DNA of 64,000 bases from Thermoflexaceae bacterium. Its GTDB lineage: Bacteria; Chloroflexota; Dehalococcoidia; Tepidiformales; Tepidiformaceae. Under the pieces are notes generated by a model. That model ran no database searches. It was not told the origin of the DNA and worked only from the letters and a program-made list of their open reading frames with translations. Both the position numbers and the translations under genes were made by a program. Shown here in pieces: positions 51,695 to 59,199 of this stretch. The stretch spans positions 372,001 through 436,000 of the forward strand of contig JABTUD010000002.1 in assembly GCA_015075555.1 (NCBI GenBank), read 5' to 3'. The first letter of the stretch is position 1; every line of letters begins with the position of its first letter.

Positions 51695-51928
51695 ATGGAT
51701 TGCGTCATCTGTCACAACATGGGCGGCGAGGGCGGAGGTTCGATCAACCTGGTTGGCATTGAGACCAGCAACGAGAATGTCGTTGCGGGCGCCGCCCGGC
51801 GGCTGGGCAGTGTCGGCGAAAGCCGCGCACACGTGCTGGCGCGAGTCTGTTCGCAGCACGTGGTTGAGATCTACCGGGGGAGAGTGCCCGGGGTGACGAT
51901 GGCATGGCGCGCGACCGCGCCTGCCTGA
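51695..51928 (+). CDS. Small CxxC protein, unknown
   Basis: This 77-residue protein begins MDCVICHNMGGEGGG and has a second Cys in VCSQHVVEIY. The CxxC start and a later Cys-x2-His could form a small zinc-binding site. GGGGAGGAG lies upstream; a TTG two codons before the ATG is also possible. TATTCT at 51653-51658 may be the -10. It precedes the Fur-family gene by 57 nt. No family is recognised, and the short length keeps confidence modest. Confidence 0.5.
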   Translation: MDCVICHNMGGEGGGSINLVGIETSNENVVAGAARRLGSVGESRAHVLARVCSQHVVEIYRGRVPGVTMAWRATAPA

Positions 51929-51949
51929 GGCGGCGCCGACACCGCTTCG

Positions 51950-51979
51950 TTGACACCCTCTCGCGGCCGTTCCTACGAT
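51950..51979 (+). promoter_or_regulatory. fur promoter (leaderless)
   Basis: A consensus TTGACA at 51950-51955 and TACGAT at 51974-51979 are separated by 18 nt. The predicted transcription start (7 nt after the -10) falls on the GTG at 51986, so the mRNA would have no leader. There is no ribosome site before the GTG, which agrees. Confidence 0.7.
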
Positions 51980-51985
51980 CCGGGT

Positions 51986-52405
51986 GTGCCAACCGGGGTT
52001 GATGCGGCCGCGCTCACCGGCCGGCCGGGGCTGCGATTGACTGGCCCCCGGCGGGCCGTCCTCGAAGCCGTTGCAGCCGCGGCCACGCCCTTCACCGCCG
52101 AAGAGCTGGCCCAGTCGCTCCCCGGCGTGGGGCGGGCCACCGTGTTTCGCACAATCCGTCTCCTGCAGGACCTGGACATCCTCTGCAGGGTGCCGCTCGA
52201 AGACGGCTCAATCCGCTACCAGCTATCGCGCGGGGACCACCACCACCACCTTGTTTGCAGCCAGTGCGGCGCCGTCGGCGAGTTCGATGACCCCGAGCTC
52301 GACCGCCTCATTCAGCGCAACGCGCGGCGGGCCGGGTTCACGCTGGCAAGCCACAGCCTGGAGCTCTACGGGAGTTGCCGGGCCTGCTCGCCGGGCCGCG
52401 GATGA
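51986..52405 (+). CDS. Fur family metal-responsive regulator
   Basis: This 139-residue Fur-family protein has an N-terminal winged helix (about 15-85) with RATVFRTIRLLQDLDIL, then the metal site HHHHLVC and the structural zinc cysteines C91, C94, C131 and C134. The four-His run at 85-88 supplies the usual regulatory site ligands. Which metal (Fe, Zn, Mn or peroxide sensing) cannot be told. The GTG start is set by the promoter; an in-frame TTG at 51950 is the -35 itself and is not a start. It is convergent with purU, with 3 nt between the stops. Confidence 0.88.
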   Translation: MPTGVDAAALTGRPGLRLTGPRRAVLEAVAAAATPFTAEELAQSLPGVGRATVFRTIRLLQDLDILCRVPLEDGSIRYQLSRGDHHHHLVCSQCGAVGEFDDPELDRLIQRNARRAGFTLASHSLELYGSCRACSPGRG

Positions 52406-52408
52406 GGC

Positions 52409-53296
52409 CTACGGGTCCAGGTCGCGGAGCAGCGTTCGCATCCCGGGCTTGAAGACCACCTTGCCGTTAATCACGGCGATCTCGTTGTTCAGGTAGAGCT
52501 GCAGCGCCCGGCTGAGGACATGGCCCTCAAGCGCCCGCCCCTTAGCGCGTACGTCCTCGAACGTATCGACCCCGACATCTATCTGGAAAACGTCCTGGAG
52601 GATGATGGGCCCGGCATCGAGCTCCTCGGTGACGAAGTGGGCGGTGCAACCGGAAACGCGGACACCATCCTCCCAGGCGCGGCGGTAGGGGTTCGCGCCC
52701 GGGAAGTAGGGCAGCAGCGAGGGATGGATGTTGATTATCCGGCCGGCGAAGGGGCTGACCACGGCTGGCGTGAGAACCTGCATGTAACGCGCCAGAACGG
52801 CCACATCGGCGGCAGCCGCCTCCATTTCCCGGACAAGGAAGGCCTCATGCGCTGGCTTGTCGTCGCTGGGAAACCACTTGAAGGGCAGCCCGGCTGCCTC
52901 GGCCACGGGGCGAAGCGCCTCGTGGTTGCCGAGCACGATGACAAGGTCGCCGTTCAGATTCCCGGCCTTCTGGTCGGCGACCAGCTGCTCCAGGCAGTGG
53001 GCCTCCTTGCTGACCAGCACCGCCACCCGCTTGCGGCCGCGTTCGCTCTGCAGGTTGACGCGGATCTCCATGCCAATCTCTTCGCCGATCGCCAGCAGGC
53101 CCGTGACCAGCTCGTCGAGGGAAACCGCGGCATCGGTGATGTCGACCAGCATGTCCATGAGGAAGTGGCCGCGGACGACGCGCTGTTCGATGTCTTCGAT
53201 GTTTATGTCGCGCTCAGCCAGGTAGGTGCTGATGCGGGCGACAACGCCCTTCTGGTCGCGCCCCTGGACACCGACGATTGCGAGAACCTTTGCCAT
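52409..53296 (-). CDS. purU: Formyltetrahydrofolate deformylase
   Basis: PurU releases formate from 10-formyl-THF, balancing the C1 pool; in this window formate dehydrogenase could use that formate. The 295-residue protein has an N-terminal ACT-like domain (about 1-80, VGVQGRDQKGVVARIS) and a formyltransferase-like catalytic domain with VVVLGNHE-like VIVLGNHEAL and the active-site INIHPSLLPYFPGANPYRRA. The ATG at 53296 is preceded on the minus strand by TACACT 9 nt upstream, a candidate -10 for a nearly leaderless message. Upstream in-frame codons are not family-like. Confidence 0.93.
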   Translation of the reverse strand: MAKVLAIVGVQGRDQKGVVARISTYLAERDINIEDIEQRVVRGHFLMDMLVDITDAAVSLDELVTGLLAIGEEIGMEIRVNLQSERGRKRVAVLVSKEAHCLEQLVADQKAGNLNGDLVIVLGNHEALRPVAEAAGLPFKWFPSDDKPAHEAFLVREMEAAAADVAVLARYMQVLTPAVVSPFAGRIINIHPSLLPYFPGANPYRRAWEDGVRVSGCTAHFVTEELDAGPIILQDVFQIDVGVDTFEDVRAKGRALEGHVLSRALQLYLNNEIAVINGKVVFKPGMRTLLRDLDP

Positions 53297-53375
53297 GAGA
53301 GCCCTAGTGTAAGTCAGGTCACCTTGCAGGCGCCCCCCCGGCAAGAATAGTCCGGGGCCGGGCAGGGGTCGACTG

Positions 53376-53404
53376 TTGGCATAGGCGCGGTCTATGTGTA
53401 TATT
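53376..53404 (+). promoter_or_regulatory. Strong promoter upstream of peptide transporter
   Basis: TTGGCA at 53376-53381 and TATATT at 53399-53404 are separated by 17 nt. The predicted start near 53411 lies about 370 nt before the substrate-binding-protein gene, giving a long leader. Confidence 0.58.
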
Positions 53405-53467
53405 CCGCCCGCTGCTAGCAGGGCGCCCCGCCAAGGCAGCGCACGCGGTTCGCGAAAAAGATCCGGG

Positions 53468-53490
53468 TGTGTCACGAGGGGCGTAACACA
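53468..53490. repeat. Imperfect palindrome in leader
   Basis: TGTGTCACG at 53468-53476 and CGTAACACA at 53482-53490 are inverted repeats with one mismatch around a 5-nt centre. It lies directly before TATAGA at 53491-53496. The TGTG...CACA ends resemble a CRP-type half-site, so it may be an operator. Confidence 0.42.
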
Positions 53491-53515
53491 TATAGAAGTG
53501 CCAGGCAGGGGGCCC

Positions 53516-53665
53516 ATGGCGAATTCTTCCGGCCAAGGCGATCGCCCGGCGCACAGCGCCGCCCGGCCGGTCCGGCGTCACCAGCCGCCACGAGCGGCCT
53601 TCACGTACCTGCCCCACGCGGCTTTGCCCGGTTCTGGGCCGGAACGTCCCAGGCAGGAGGTGTAA
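53516..53665 (+). CDS. Possible 49-residue small protein
   Basis: ATG at 53516 with GGGGG upstream opens a frame of 49 codons in the leader of the peptide transporter operon. The product is basic and rich in Arg, Pro and Ala with no recognisable domain, which is also what chance frames look like in GC-rich DNA. It could be a leader peptide. Its only support is its position behind a strong promoter. Confidence 0.18.
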   Translation: MANSSGQGDRPAHSAARPVRRHQPPRAAFTYLPHAALPGSGPERPRQEV

Positions 53666-53782
53666 CGAGCAGCAGGCCATGCCCGCCGTTTGGCCAGCCT
53701 GGCAAATGAAGGATTGTTGACATTAAGCGCTCCGGCGCGCACCTTACCGTGCGGTTAATCGATCGAGGAGGGAACCAACACG

Positions 53783-55516
53783 ATGACCAAATCCAGGTGG
53801 AAGTTGCTGCTCAGCATCTTCGCAATCTTTGCCGTCCTGTCGGTGGCCGTCGCCTGTGGCGACGACGACGATGACGGTGACGATGACGGCGATACCACCC
53901 CCGCCGCAACGACGGCGGCCGGGAGCCCGACCACTGCCGCATCGCCCACGGTGGCCAAGCCAACCGGGACGATCACCATTGCAGGCACGCAGTTTGAGAC
54001 GTGGGACCCCCACTTCTCGGACTTCGCCCAGGACATCGCCCACTTCTTCATGGTGTGGCGCGGCGCCTATGAGCTGGACCTCGACAACAAGCCGGTCCCG
54101 AGCATGGCCGCCGGTGCACCCACCGTCTCGGCCGATGGCAAGACCTACACGGTCAAGCTGCAGTCGGGCCTGAAGTGGTCGGATGGCTCGCCGATGGTGG
54201 CAGCCGACTTCGTTGCCGGCATCCAGCGTACCTGCAACCCCGACAACGCTGGCCACTACCAGTACATCCTCACCGCGATCGTTGGCTGCGATGACTACTA
54301 TGCCGCCACCGAGGCGACGCCAGAGAAGAAGGCCGAACTGCTGAAGGCGCTTGGCGTGCGTGCGGTCGACGACCTCACGGTCGAATACAAGCTGACCGAC
54401 CCGCAGGTTACCTTCCCCATCCTCCTGGCCCTCTGGCCCACCTTCCCGGTGCCTTCGAAGAAGGTCGCGACCCCGGATGCGAAGTGGCCTGGCCCGCTGG
54501 AGAACCTCTACAACGGCCCCTTCATGCCCAAGGCCTACACCGAAAAGGCGAGCATCGAGCTCGTCCCGAACCCGAACTGGGCCGGGAAGACGAAGGTCAA
54601 GGTCGAGAAGATCGTCATCCGCTACATCGATGACGCTGCCGTCGCGAACAACGCCTACCGCGCGGGCGAGCTCGACGCCACCGTCGCGAACTCCTCCGAG
54701 CTCGACAAACTGAAGACGGAGTTCCCGAAGGAGCTCAACCTCTACCCCGCCACCCGGACCATCGGCCTTGAGTTCAACCTCAAGGATTCGCTGGTCGGGA
54801 AGCCGGAAGTACGCCTGGCCCTTTCGCAGGCCACCGACCGCGCCACCCTCAACAAGGTCGTCTTCAAGGACGGCAACACCCCGACGACGAGCTGGGTGCC
54901 CCCGGTCCGCAACGGCCTGAAGGGCGGCGAGTACGATTCCATCCTCGGCTTCAACGCCGCCAAGGCGAAGGAGAACCTGGCCAAGGCTGGCTACGCCGAC
55001 GGCAAGGGCTTCCCCAAGCTCACGATGCTGCTCGTTGATTCGGCCACCAACAAGGCCCTGGGCCAGTTCCTCCAGGCCGAGTGGGAGAAGCACCTCGGGA
55101 TCAAGCTCGAGCTCGAGTTCACCGACTCCAAGACCCGCTCATCGCGCTTCAACAAGGGCGAGTTCCAGGTTGTCACCGGTGGCTGGCAGGAAGACTACCC
55201 TGACCCGGAGAACTGGTTCCTCGGCCTCTGGGAGACGGGCGGCTCGATCAACAAGACCTCGACGAGCATCAAGGCTCTCGACGAACTGATCGGCAAGGCA
55301 AAGTTCAACCAGAAGGACGAAGAGCGCCGCCAGCAGTACCGCGACGCCGAGAAGCTCCTCCTGACCGAGGCCACTGGCATCGCGCCCCTGTGGCACACCC
55401 AGGCCAAGACCCTCATCAAGCCCCACATCAAGGGAATGGTTGAGAGCAAGCGCCCTGGCGATACGTTCGTCTCGGGCGACTGGAACCCTGAGAACTGGAG
55501 TACCACCAAGAAGTAG
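53783..55516 (+). CDS. ABC transporter peptide-binding lipoprotein
   Basis: This 577-residue family 5 solute-binding protein has a lipoprotein signal (LSVAVAC, lipid-modified C25) followed by an unusual Asp-rich linker (GDDDDDGDDDGD) and a Thr/Ala/Pro tether. The mature part has the DppA/OppA pattern: FETWDPHFSDFAQDIAHF, LKWSDGSPMVAADFVAGIQR, the lobe II LALSQATDRATLNKVVF and the C-terminal LLTEATGIAPLWHTQAK. It binds oligopeptides or similar ligands and delivers them to the two permeases downstream. The strong GAGGAGG ribosome site suggests high expression. The ATPases are not in the window. Confidence 0.9.
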   Translation: MTKSRWKLLLSIFAIFAVLSVAVACGDDDDDGDDDGDTTPAATTAAGSPTTAASPTVAKPTGTITIAGTQFETWDPHFSDFAQDIAHFFMVWRGAYELDLDNKPVPSMAAGAPTVSADGKTYTVKLQSGLKWSDGSPMVAADFVAGIQRTCNPDNAGHYQYILTAIVGCDDYYAATEATPEKKAELLKALGVRAVDDLTVEYKLTDPQVTFPILLALWPTFPVPSKKVATPDAKWPGPLENLYNGPFMPKAYTEKASIELVPNPNWAGKTKVKVEKIVIRYIDDAAVANNAYRAGELDATVANSSELDKLKTEFPKELNLYPATRTIGLEFNLKDSLVGKPEVRLALSQATDRATLNKVVFKDGNTPTTSWVPPVRNGLKGGEYDSILGFNAAKAKENLAKAGYADGKGFPKLTMLLVDSATNKALGQFLQAEWEKHLGIKLELEFTDSKTRSSRFNKGEFQVVTGGWQEDYPDPENWFLGLWETGGSINKTSTSIKALDELIGKAKFNQKDEERRQQYRDAEKLLLTEATGIAPLWHTQAKTLIKPHIKGMVESKRPGDTFVSGDWNPENWSTTKK

Positions 55517-55562
55517 CGGCCCCCTGGGCCACGCCTTCCTGGGATACCCCCAGCAGACCCGC

Positions 55563-55592
55563 ACCGGGGCCCTTCGACCGAAGGGCCCCGGT
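55563..55592. terminator. Hairpin between binding protein and permease genes
   Basis: A perfect 13-bp stem (ACCGGGGCCCTTC at 55563-55575, GAAGGGCCCCGGT at 55580-55592) closes a GACC loop. No T-run follows. Between a binding-protein gene and its permeases such hairpins usually lower downstream expression or protect the upstream mRNA. Confidence 0.62.
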
Positions 55593-55615
55593 AGCACATC
55601 CTGGAACCGGCCACA

Positions 55616-56563
55616 ATGCTCGTCTACACAATCCGCCGTGTGCTCGCCATGATTCCGCTCCTGGTCGCGGTCGCCACGGTCACCTTCTTCCTCATGCACA
55701 CGGTCGAAGGCGGGCCATTCGACGCCGATAAACCACTCAGCGAAGCCACGCGCAAGAACCTCGAAGCCAAGTACGGCCTCGATGATTCGCTTCCCGTCCA
55801 GTACGTGAACTACATCAAGAATCTCGCCCGGCTGGACCTCGGCATCTCCTTTGCCAACGACCGGGAAGTGCGCGACATCATCGGCGAGCGCATGCAGGTC
55901 TCCTTGCAGCTGGGCCTGGCCGCTTTCGCCTTCGCGACGGTCTTTGGCCTCGCCCTGGGGATGTTCTCATCGCTCAACCAGAACGGGATGTTTGACTACC
56001 TTGGCGTATTCCTGGCGACGGCCGGGGCGGCCCTCCCGAGCTTCGTTCTCGCCCCGCTGCTCACCATCGCCTTCGCCGTGAAGTTTGGCTGGTTCAACGT
56101 TCTCAGCAGCGACTACGACCTCTGGCAATGGTTCAGACTCGACTTCTCGAACTGGCGCCAGATGGTGCTGCCCACCGTTGCCCTGGGCTTCCTGCCCATG
56201 GCCTACGTGGCCCGCATCACGCGCGCCTCGATGCTCGAGGTGCTCCGGCAGGACTACATCCGCACCGCGCGCGCCAAGGGGCTGCGCGAGCGGAGGGTAG
56301 TTTTCCGCCACGCCATGAAGAACGCCATGATCCCGGTGCTGACCGTCCTCGGCCCCATCTTCGCAGGCCTCATCACTGGCTCCTTTATCATCGAAACGGC
56401 CTTCGTAATCCCCGGCCTTGGGCGCGAGTTCGTGCGCGCCGTGCTCATCCGCGACTATGGACTGCTGATGGGCGTCATGGTCTTCTACGCCGGCGTCATC
56501 GCCATGATGAACCTTGTGGTCGACCTCGCCTACGCCGTTGCCGACCCCCGGATCCGGTACTAG
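55616..56563 (+). CDS. ABC transporter permease, DppB-type
   Basis: This 315-residue permease has the DppB N-terminus (a first membrane segment in RRVLAMIPLLVAVATVTFFLMH), a periplasmic loop with YGLDDSLPVQYVNYIKNLARLDLG, five further segments, and the EAA-loop RTARAKGLRERRVVFRHAMKNAMIPVLT that docks the ATPase. It forms half of the membrane channel for peptide uptake. The ATG at 55616 follows the hairpin. It lies 9 nt before the TTG of the second permease. Confidence 0.92.
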   Translation: MLVYTIRRVLAMIPLLVAVATVTFFLMHTVEGGPFDADKPLSEATRKNLEAKYGLDDSLPVQYVNYIKNLARLDLGISFANDREVRDIIGERMQVSLQLGLAAFAFATVFGLALGMFSSLNQNGMFDYLGVFLATAGAALPSFVLAPLLTIAFAVKFGWFNVLSSDYDLWQWFRLDFSNWRQMVLPTVALGFLPMAYVARITRASMLEVLRQDYIRTARAKGLRERRVVFRHAMKNAMIPVLTVLGPIFAGLITGSFIIETAFVIPGLGREFVRAVLIRDYGLLMGVMVFYAGVIAMMNLVVDLAYAVADPRIRY

Positions 56564-56572
56564 GAGACCCCG

Positions 56573-57541
56573 TTGGCCGCGAACTCGACCGTTGCCCAGC
56601 CGTTTGACTTCCTGCGGGAAGACCTCCAGACAAAGCAGCGCGGCCTCTGGGAACAGGCCTTCCGGCGGCTGGTCCGGAACAGGCTCGCCATTGTCTCCCT
56701 CTGCGTCCTGCTCCTGATAACGGTCACGGCGCTCCTGGCCGACTTCATTCCCGCGGTCGCCCACCACCCGGCCGACGCCCAGGACTACGGTTCGCTGGAG
56801 AAGTCCCCGAGCGCCGATTTCTGGCTCGGCACCGACGGGCTGGGGCGAGACCTCTGGGCGCGCCTGCTCGAAGGCACCCTCTTTTCGCTCAAGATTGGCA
56901 TTCTCGCCCAGGTCGTGATCCTTTCCATCGGCATCACGGTGGGCATGCTGGCGGCCCTGGGCGGACGCTGGAGCGACACGCTCCTCATGTGGTTTACCGA
57001 CCTCGCCTACGCGTTCCCCGACCTGCTCGCGATCATCCTCTTCCGGCAGATCCTGCTCGGGCGGGAATGGCCCGTGATCGGCGACGGCAACCCCCAGATC
57101 CCGGGATTCCCGGGCGTTCTGCTCGTGACCATCCTCGCCATCTCTTTCGTGAGCTGGGTAACTGTTTCGCGCCTTGTTCGCGGGCAGATGCTCTCCATCA
57201 AGGAGACGGACTACGTCACCGCCGCGCGCGCCATTGGCGCCAGCCCGCTGCGCGTGGTGGCGGTCCACATGCTGCCCAACACCCTCGGGGCCATCATCGT
57301 AGCCGTGACCTTTGGCATCCCGCTGGCCATCTTCGCCGAGGCCGCCCTGGGCTTCATCGGCCTGGGCGTGCCCCCACCGGCGGCGAGCCTTGGCACGCTC
57401 ATCAGCGACGGCCTCGACCACATCCAGACGAACCCGATCGAGATCCTCTGGCCCTCAATCACGGTGGCCACGCTCATGCTCTGCTTCACCTTCCTCGGCG
57501 ACGGCCTGCGCGACGCGCTCGACCCACGCACGCGGAAGTAG
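56573..57541 (+). CDS. ABC transporter permease, DppC-type
   Basis: This 322-residue permease pairs with the DppB-type protein. It has a cytoplasmic N-terminus with the OppC_N segment (LWEQAFRRLVRNRLAIVSL), an extracytoplasmic loop containing SPSADFWLGTDGLGRDLWARLL, and the EAA loop TAARAIGASPLRVVAVHMLPNTLGA. The first codon is TTG at 56573 with GGAG 6 nt before it. The next 45 nt hold the tRNA-Ala promoter, so no ATPase gene follows directly; the transporter's ATP-binding subunits must be elsewhere or shared. Confidence 0.92.
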   Translation: MAANSTVAQPFDFLREDLQTKQRGLWEQAFRRLVRNRLAIVSLCVLLLITVTALLADFIPAVAHHPADAQDYGSLEKSPSADFWLGTDGLGRDLWARLLEGTLFSLKIGILAQVVILSIGITVGMLAALGGRWSDTLLMWFTDLAYAFPDLLAIILFRQILLGREWPVIGDGNPQIPGFPGVLLVTILAISFVSWVTVSRLVRGQMLSIKETDYVTAARAIGASPLRVVAVHMLPNTLGAIIVAVTFGIPLAIFAEAALGFIGLGVPPPAASLGTLISDGLDHIQTNPIEILWPSITVATLMLCFTFLGDGLRDALDPRTRK

Positions 57542-57543
57542 GT

Positions 57544-57572
57544 TTGAAGCTGGCCCAGAGCGCTGTTACGAT
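57544..57572 (+). promoter_or_regulatory. tRNA-Ala promoter
   Basis: TTGAAG at 57544-57549 and TACGAT at 57567-57572 are separated by 17 nt. Transcription would start near 57579, 8 nt before the mature tRNA. It begins 3 nt after the permease stop codon. Confidence 0.65.
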
Positions 57573-57586
57573 CAGGGAGTTCACAC

Positions 57587-57659
57587 GGGGCTGTAGCTCA
57601 ATCGGGAGAGCGCAACACTGGCAGTGTTGAGGTAAGGGGTTCGAATCCCCTCAGCTCCA
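57587..57659 (+). tRNA. tRNA-Ala(GGC)
   Basis: The 73-nt cloverleaf has acceptor arms GGGGCTG and CAGCTCC, D-arm GCTC/GAGC, anticodon stem CAACA/TGTTG with loop CTGGCAG (anticodon GGC, reading GCC) and T-arm AGGGG-TTCGAAT-CCCCT. CCA is encoded at 57660-57662. G-U pairing at the third position of the acceptor stem, typical for alanine, is present as G3-U70 in the aligned arms. Confidence 0.95.
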
Positions 57660-57714
57660 CCACCCCCAACCACCCCGGCACTGGTCTTACTGCGGCAACT
57701 GCCCCCTCAGCGCC

Positions 57715-59007
57715 TCACGCGAGCGCAATCGCGTCTGCCACGGCGCCGCGCAGCGCCCACGGGCCGGCGTGCTCGATGCGGACATCGGCCATGGCGCCGG
57801 TGCGGGCGGGGGTATCGAGGTGCACCAGCACGCCGGTGCGCGTGCGGCCGAAGGGCTGCTCGCCGCGGACACCCTCCACCAGCACCTCCTGCACCGTGCC
57901 CACGTACCGGTCGTGGATCTCCTGCGAGATGCGCGCTTCGATCGCCTCGACACGGTGGAGGCGCGCCGCCTTCACATCGGGTGGCACATCGTCCGGCAGC
58001 TTGCGCCAGGCGATCGTGCCCGGCCGGGGGGAATACGCCGCAACGTGGACCTTGTGGAACCGCACCTCCTCCAGGAGGTCGCAGGTGGCTTCGAAATCAG
58101 AAACGGTTTCGCCGGGGTAGCCCACGATCACATCCGTGGTGATGCCGGCCCCCGGCATCAGCGCCCGCAGCTCCGCGATCTTCGCCAGGTACTCGGCGCG
58201 CGTGTAGCCCCGGCGCATGGATTCGAGCACCGCGTCGCTACCCGACTGCACAGGCAGCGAGAAGCACTCCATCACCTTCGGCAGCTCTGCCACCGCCGCG
58301 AGGATGCGGTGAGTCATGTCGCGCGGATACGAAGTGAGGAAGCGGATGCGCTGGAGCCGGTCGAGCGCCGAGAGCTCACGCATCAGGTCGCCGAGGTCGG
58401 GCTGCCCGGGGAGGTCGTGCCCGTACGCCTCCACCGTCTGGCCAAGGAGGGTGACTTCGCGCACACCATGGTCCGAAAGGTAGGCCGCTTCGCGCACGAT
58501 CTCGTCGAGGGGACGGCTCTTCTCGCGCCCCCGCCGGTAGGGGACGATGCAGTAGGTGCAGAACTTGTTGCACCCGTGCACCACGGGCACGAACGCCGCG
58601 GGGCCTTCCGGTATTGCGTAGGTAGTGGGCCAGAATTCGCCGCCGAGGTCTTCGTGCGGGCCCTGTACAAGTTCGAGGATGGGCTCGAACTCCTGGGGCC
58701 GGGCGAAGACGTCGACCTGCGGGAAGCGTTTGCGAAGGTCGTCCGTCTTCAGGCCAACCATGCAGCCCATGAGGACGACCTTCAGGCCCGGGCGTTCCTG
58801 CTTCAGCTGGCGGATGCGTCCCAGCTTCGAATAGGCGCGGTCCTCGGCGTGCTGGCGCACGCTGCAGGTGTTGAGCACGACTACGTCGGCCCGATCCATG
58901 CGATCGGCCGCGCGCAGGCCGAGACGGTCAAAGCCGGCGGCGAGCTTCTCGCTATCGGCTTTGTTCATCTGGCAGCCGGCAGTCCAGAGGTAATACCGGG
59001 TAGTCAT
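57715..59007 (-). CDS. miaB: tRNA-i6A37 methylthiotransferase
   Basis: MiaB adds a methylthio group to i6A37 of tRNAs that read UNN codons. The 430-residue protein has an N-terminal UPF0004 domain with cluster ligands C12, C48 and C82, a radical-SAM core with C146, C150 and C153 (CNKFCTYC) followed by IVPYRRGREKSR, and a C-terminal TRAM domain (about 365-428). RxxGREKSR and the length match MiaB rather than MtaB or RimO. It lies between two tRNA genes; tRNA-Ser(GCT) on the same strand upstream reads AGC/AGU and is not itself an expected MiaB substrate. Confidence 0.92.
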   Translation of the reverse strand: MTTRYYLWTAGCQMNKADSEKLAAGFDRLGLRAADRMDRADVVVLNTCSVRQHAEDRAYSKLGRIRQLKQERPGLKVVLMGCMVGLKTDDLRKRFPQVDVFARPQEFEPILELVQGPHEDLGGEFWPTTYAIPEGPAAFVPVVHGCNKFCTYCIVPYRRGREKSRPLDEIVREAAYLSDHGVREVTLLGQTVEAYGHDLPGQPDLGDLMRELSALDRLQRIRFLTSYPRDMTHRILAAVAELPKVMECFSLPVQSGSDAVLESMRRGYTRAEYLAKIAELRALMPGAGITTDVIVGYPGETVSDFEATCDLLEEVRFHKVHVAAYSPRPGTIAWRKLPDDVPPDVKAARLHRVEAIEARISQEIHDRYVGTVQEVLVEGVRGEQPFGRTRTGVLVHLDTPARTGAMADVRIEHAGPWALRGAVADAIALA

Positions 59008-59029
59008 GGATGCGCTTGTCCGGGGGTGG

Positions 59030-59118
59030 CGGAGGGGGAGGGATTCGAACCCTCGACTGACGTTACCGCCAGTAAGCGCTTAGCAGGCGCCCGCACTCGG
59101 CCACTATGCGACCCCTCC
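59030..59118 (-). tRNA. tRNA-Ser(GCT)
   Basis: The 89-nt tRNA has acceptor arms GGAGGGG and CCCCTCC, the long variable arm typical of serine tRNAs, anticodon loop CTGCTAA (anticodon GCT, reading AGC/AGU) and T-arm GAGGG-TTCGAAT-CCCTC. CCA is encoded at 59029-59027 on the minus strand. The 5' end is at 59118, six bases after the predicted transcription start. Confidence 0.95.
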
Positions 59119-59130
59119 GCACGGAGGTTC

Positions 59131-59160
59131 ATTGTACGGCCCGGGCGGATCTTCGGTCAC
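59131..59160 (-). promoter_or_regulatory. tRNA-Ser promoter
   Basis: On the minus strand GTGACC (59160-59155) and TACAAT (59136-59131) are separated by 18 nt. Transcription would start near 59124, just before the tRNA 5' end at 59118. Confidence 0.55.
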
Positions 59161-59199
59161 GCCACGGCGGGTATCGCCGGGGGTGGCGCCGGGCGGGCG

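Larger units (their letters stand above)
53405..53782 (+). other. Long leader region before peptide-binding protein gene
   Basis: This stretch without a confident gene follows a strong promoter. It contains the self-complementary CTGCTAGCAG near the predicted start, an imperfect palindrome at 53468-53490 beside TATAGA, a 49-codon reading frame at 53516-53665, and TTGACA at 53717-53722 that may start a second promoter with a weak -10. GAGGAGG lies just before the ATG at 53783. It could be a regulatory leader or a small RNA. Confidence 0.4.
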
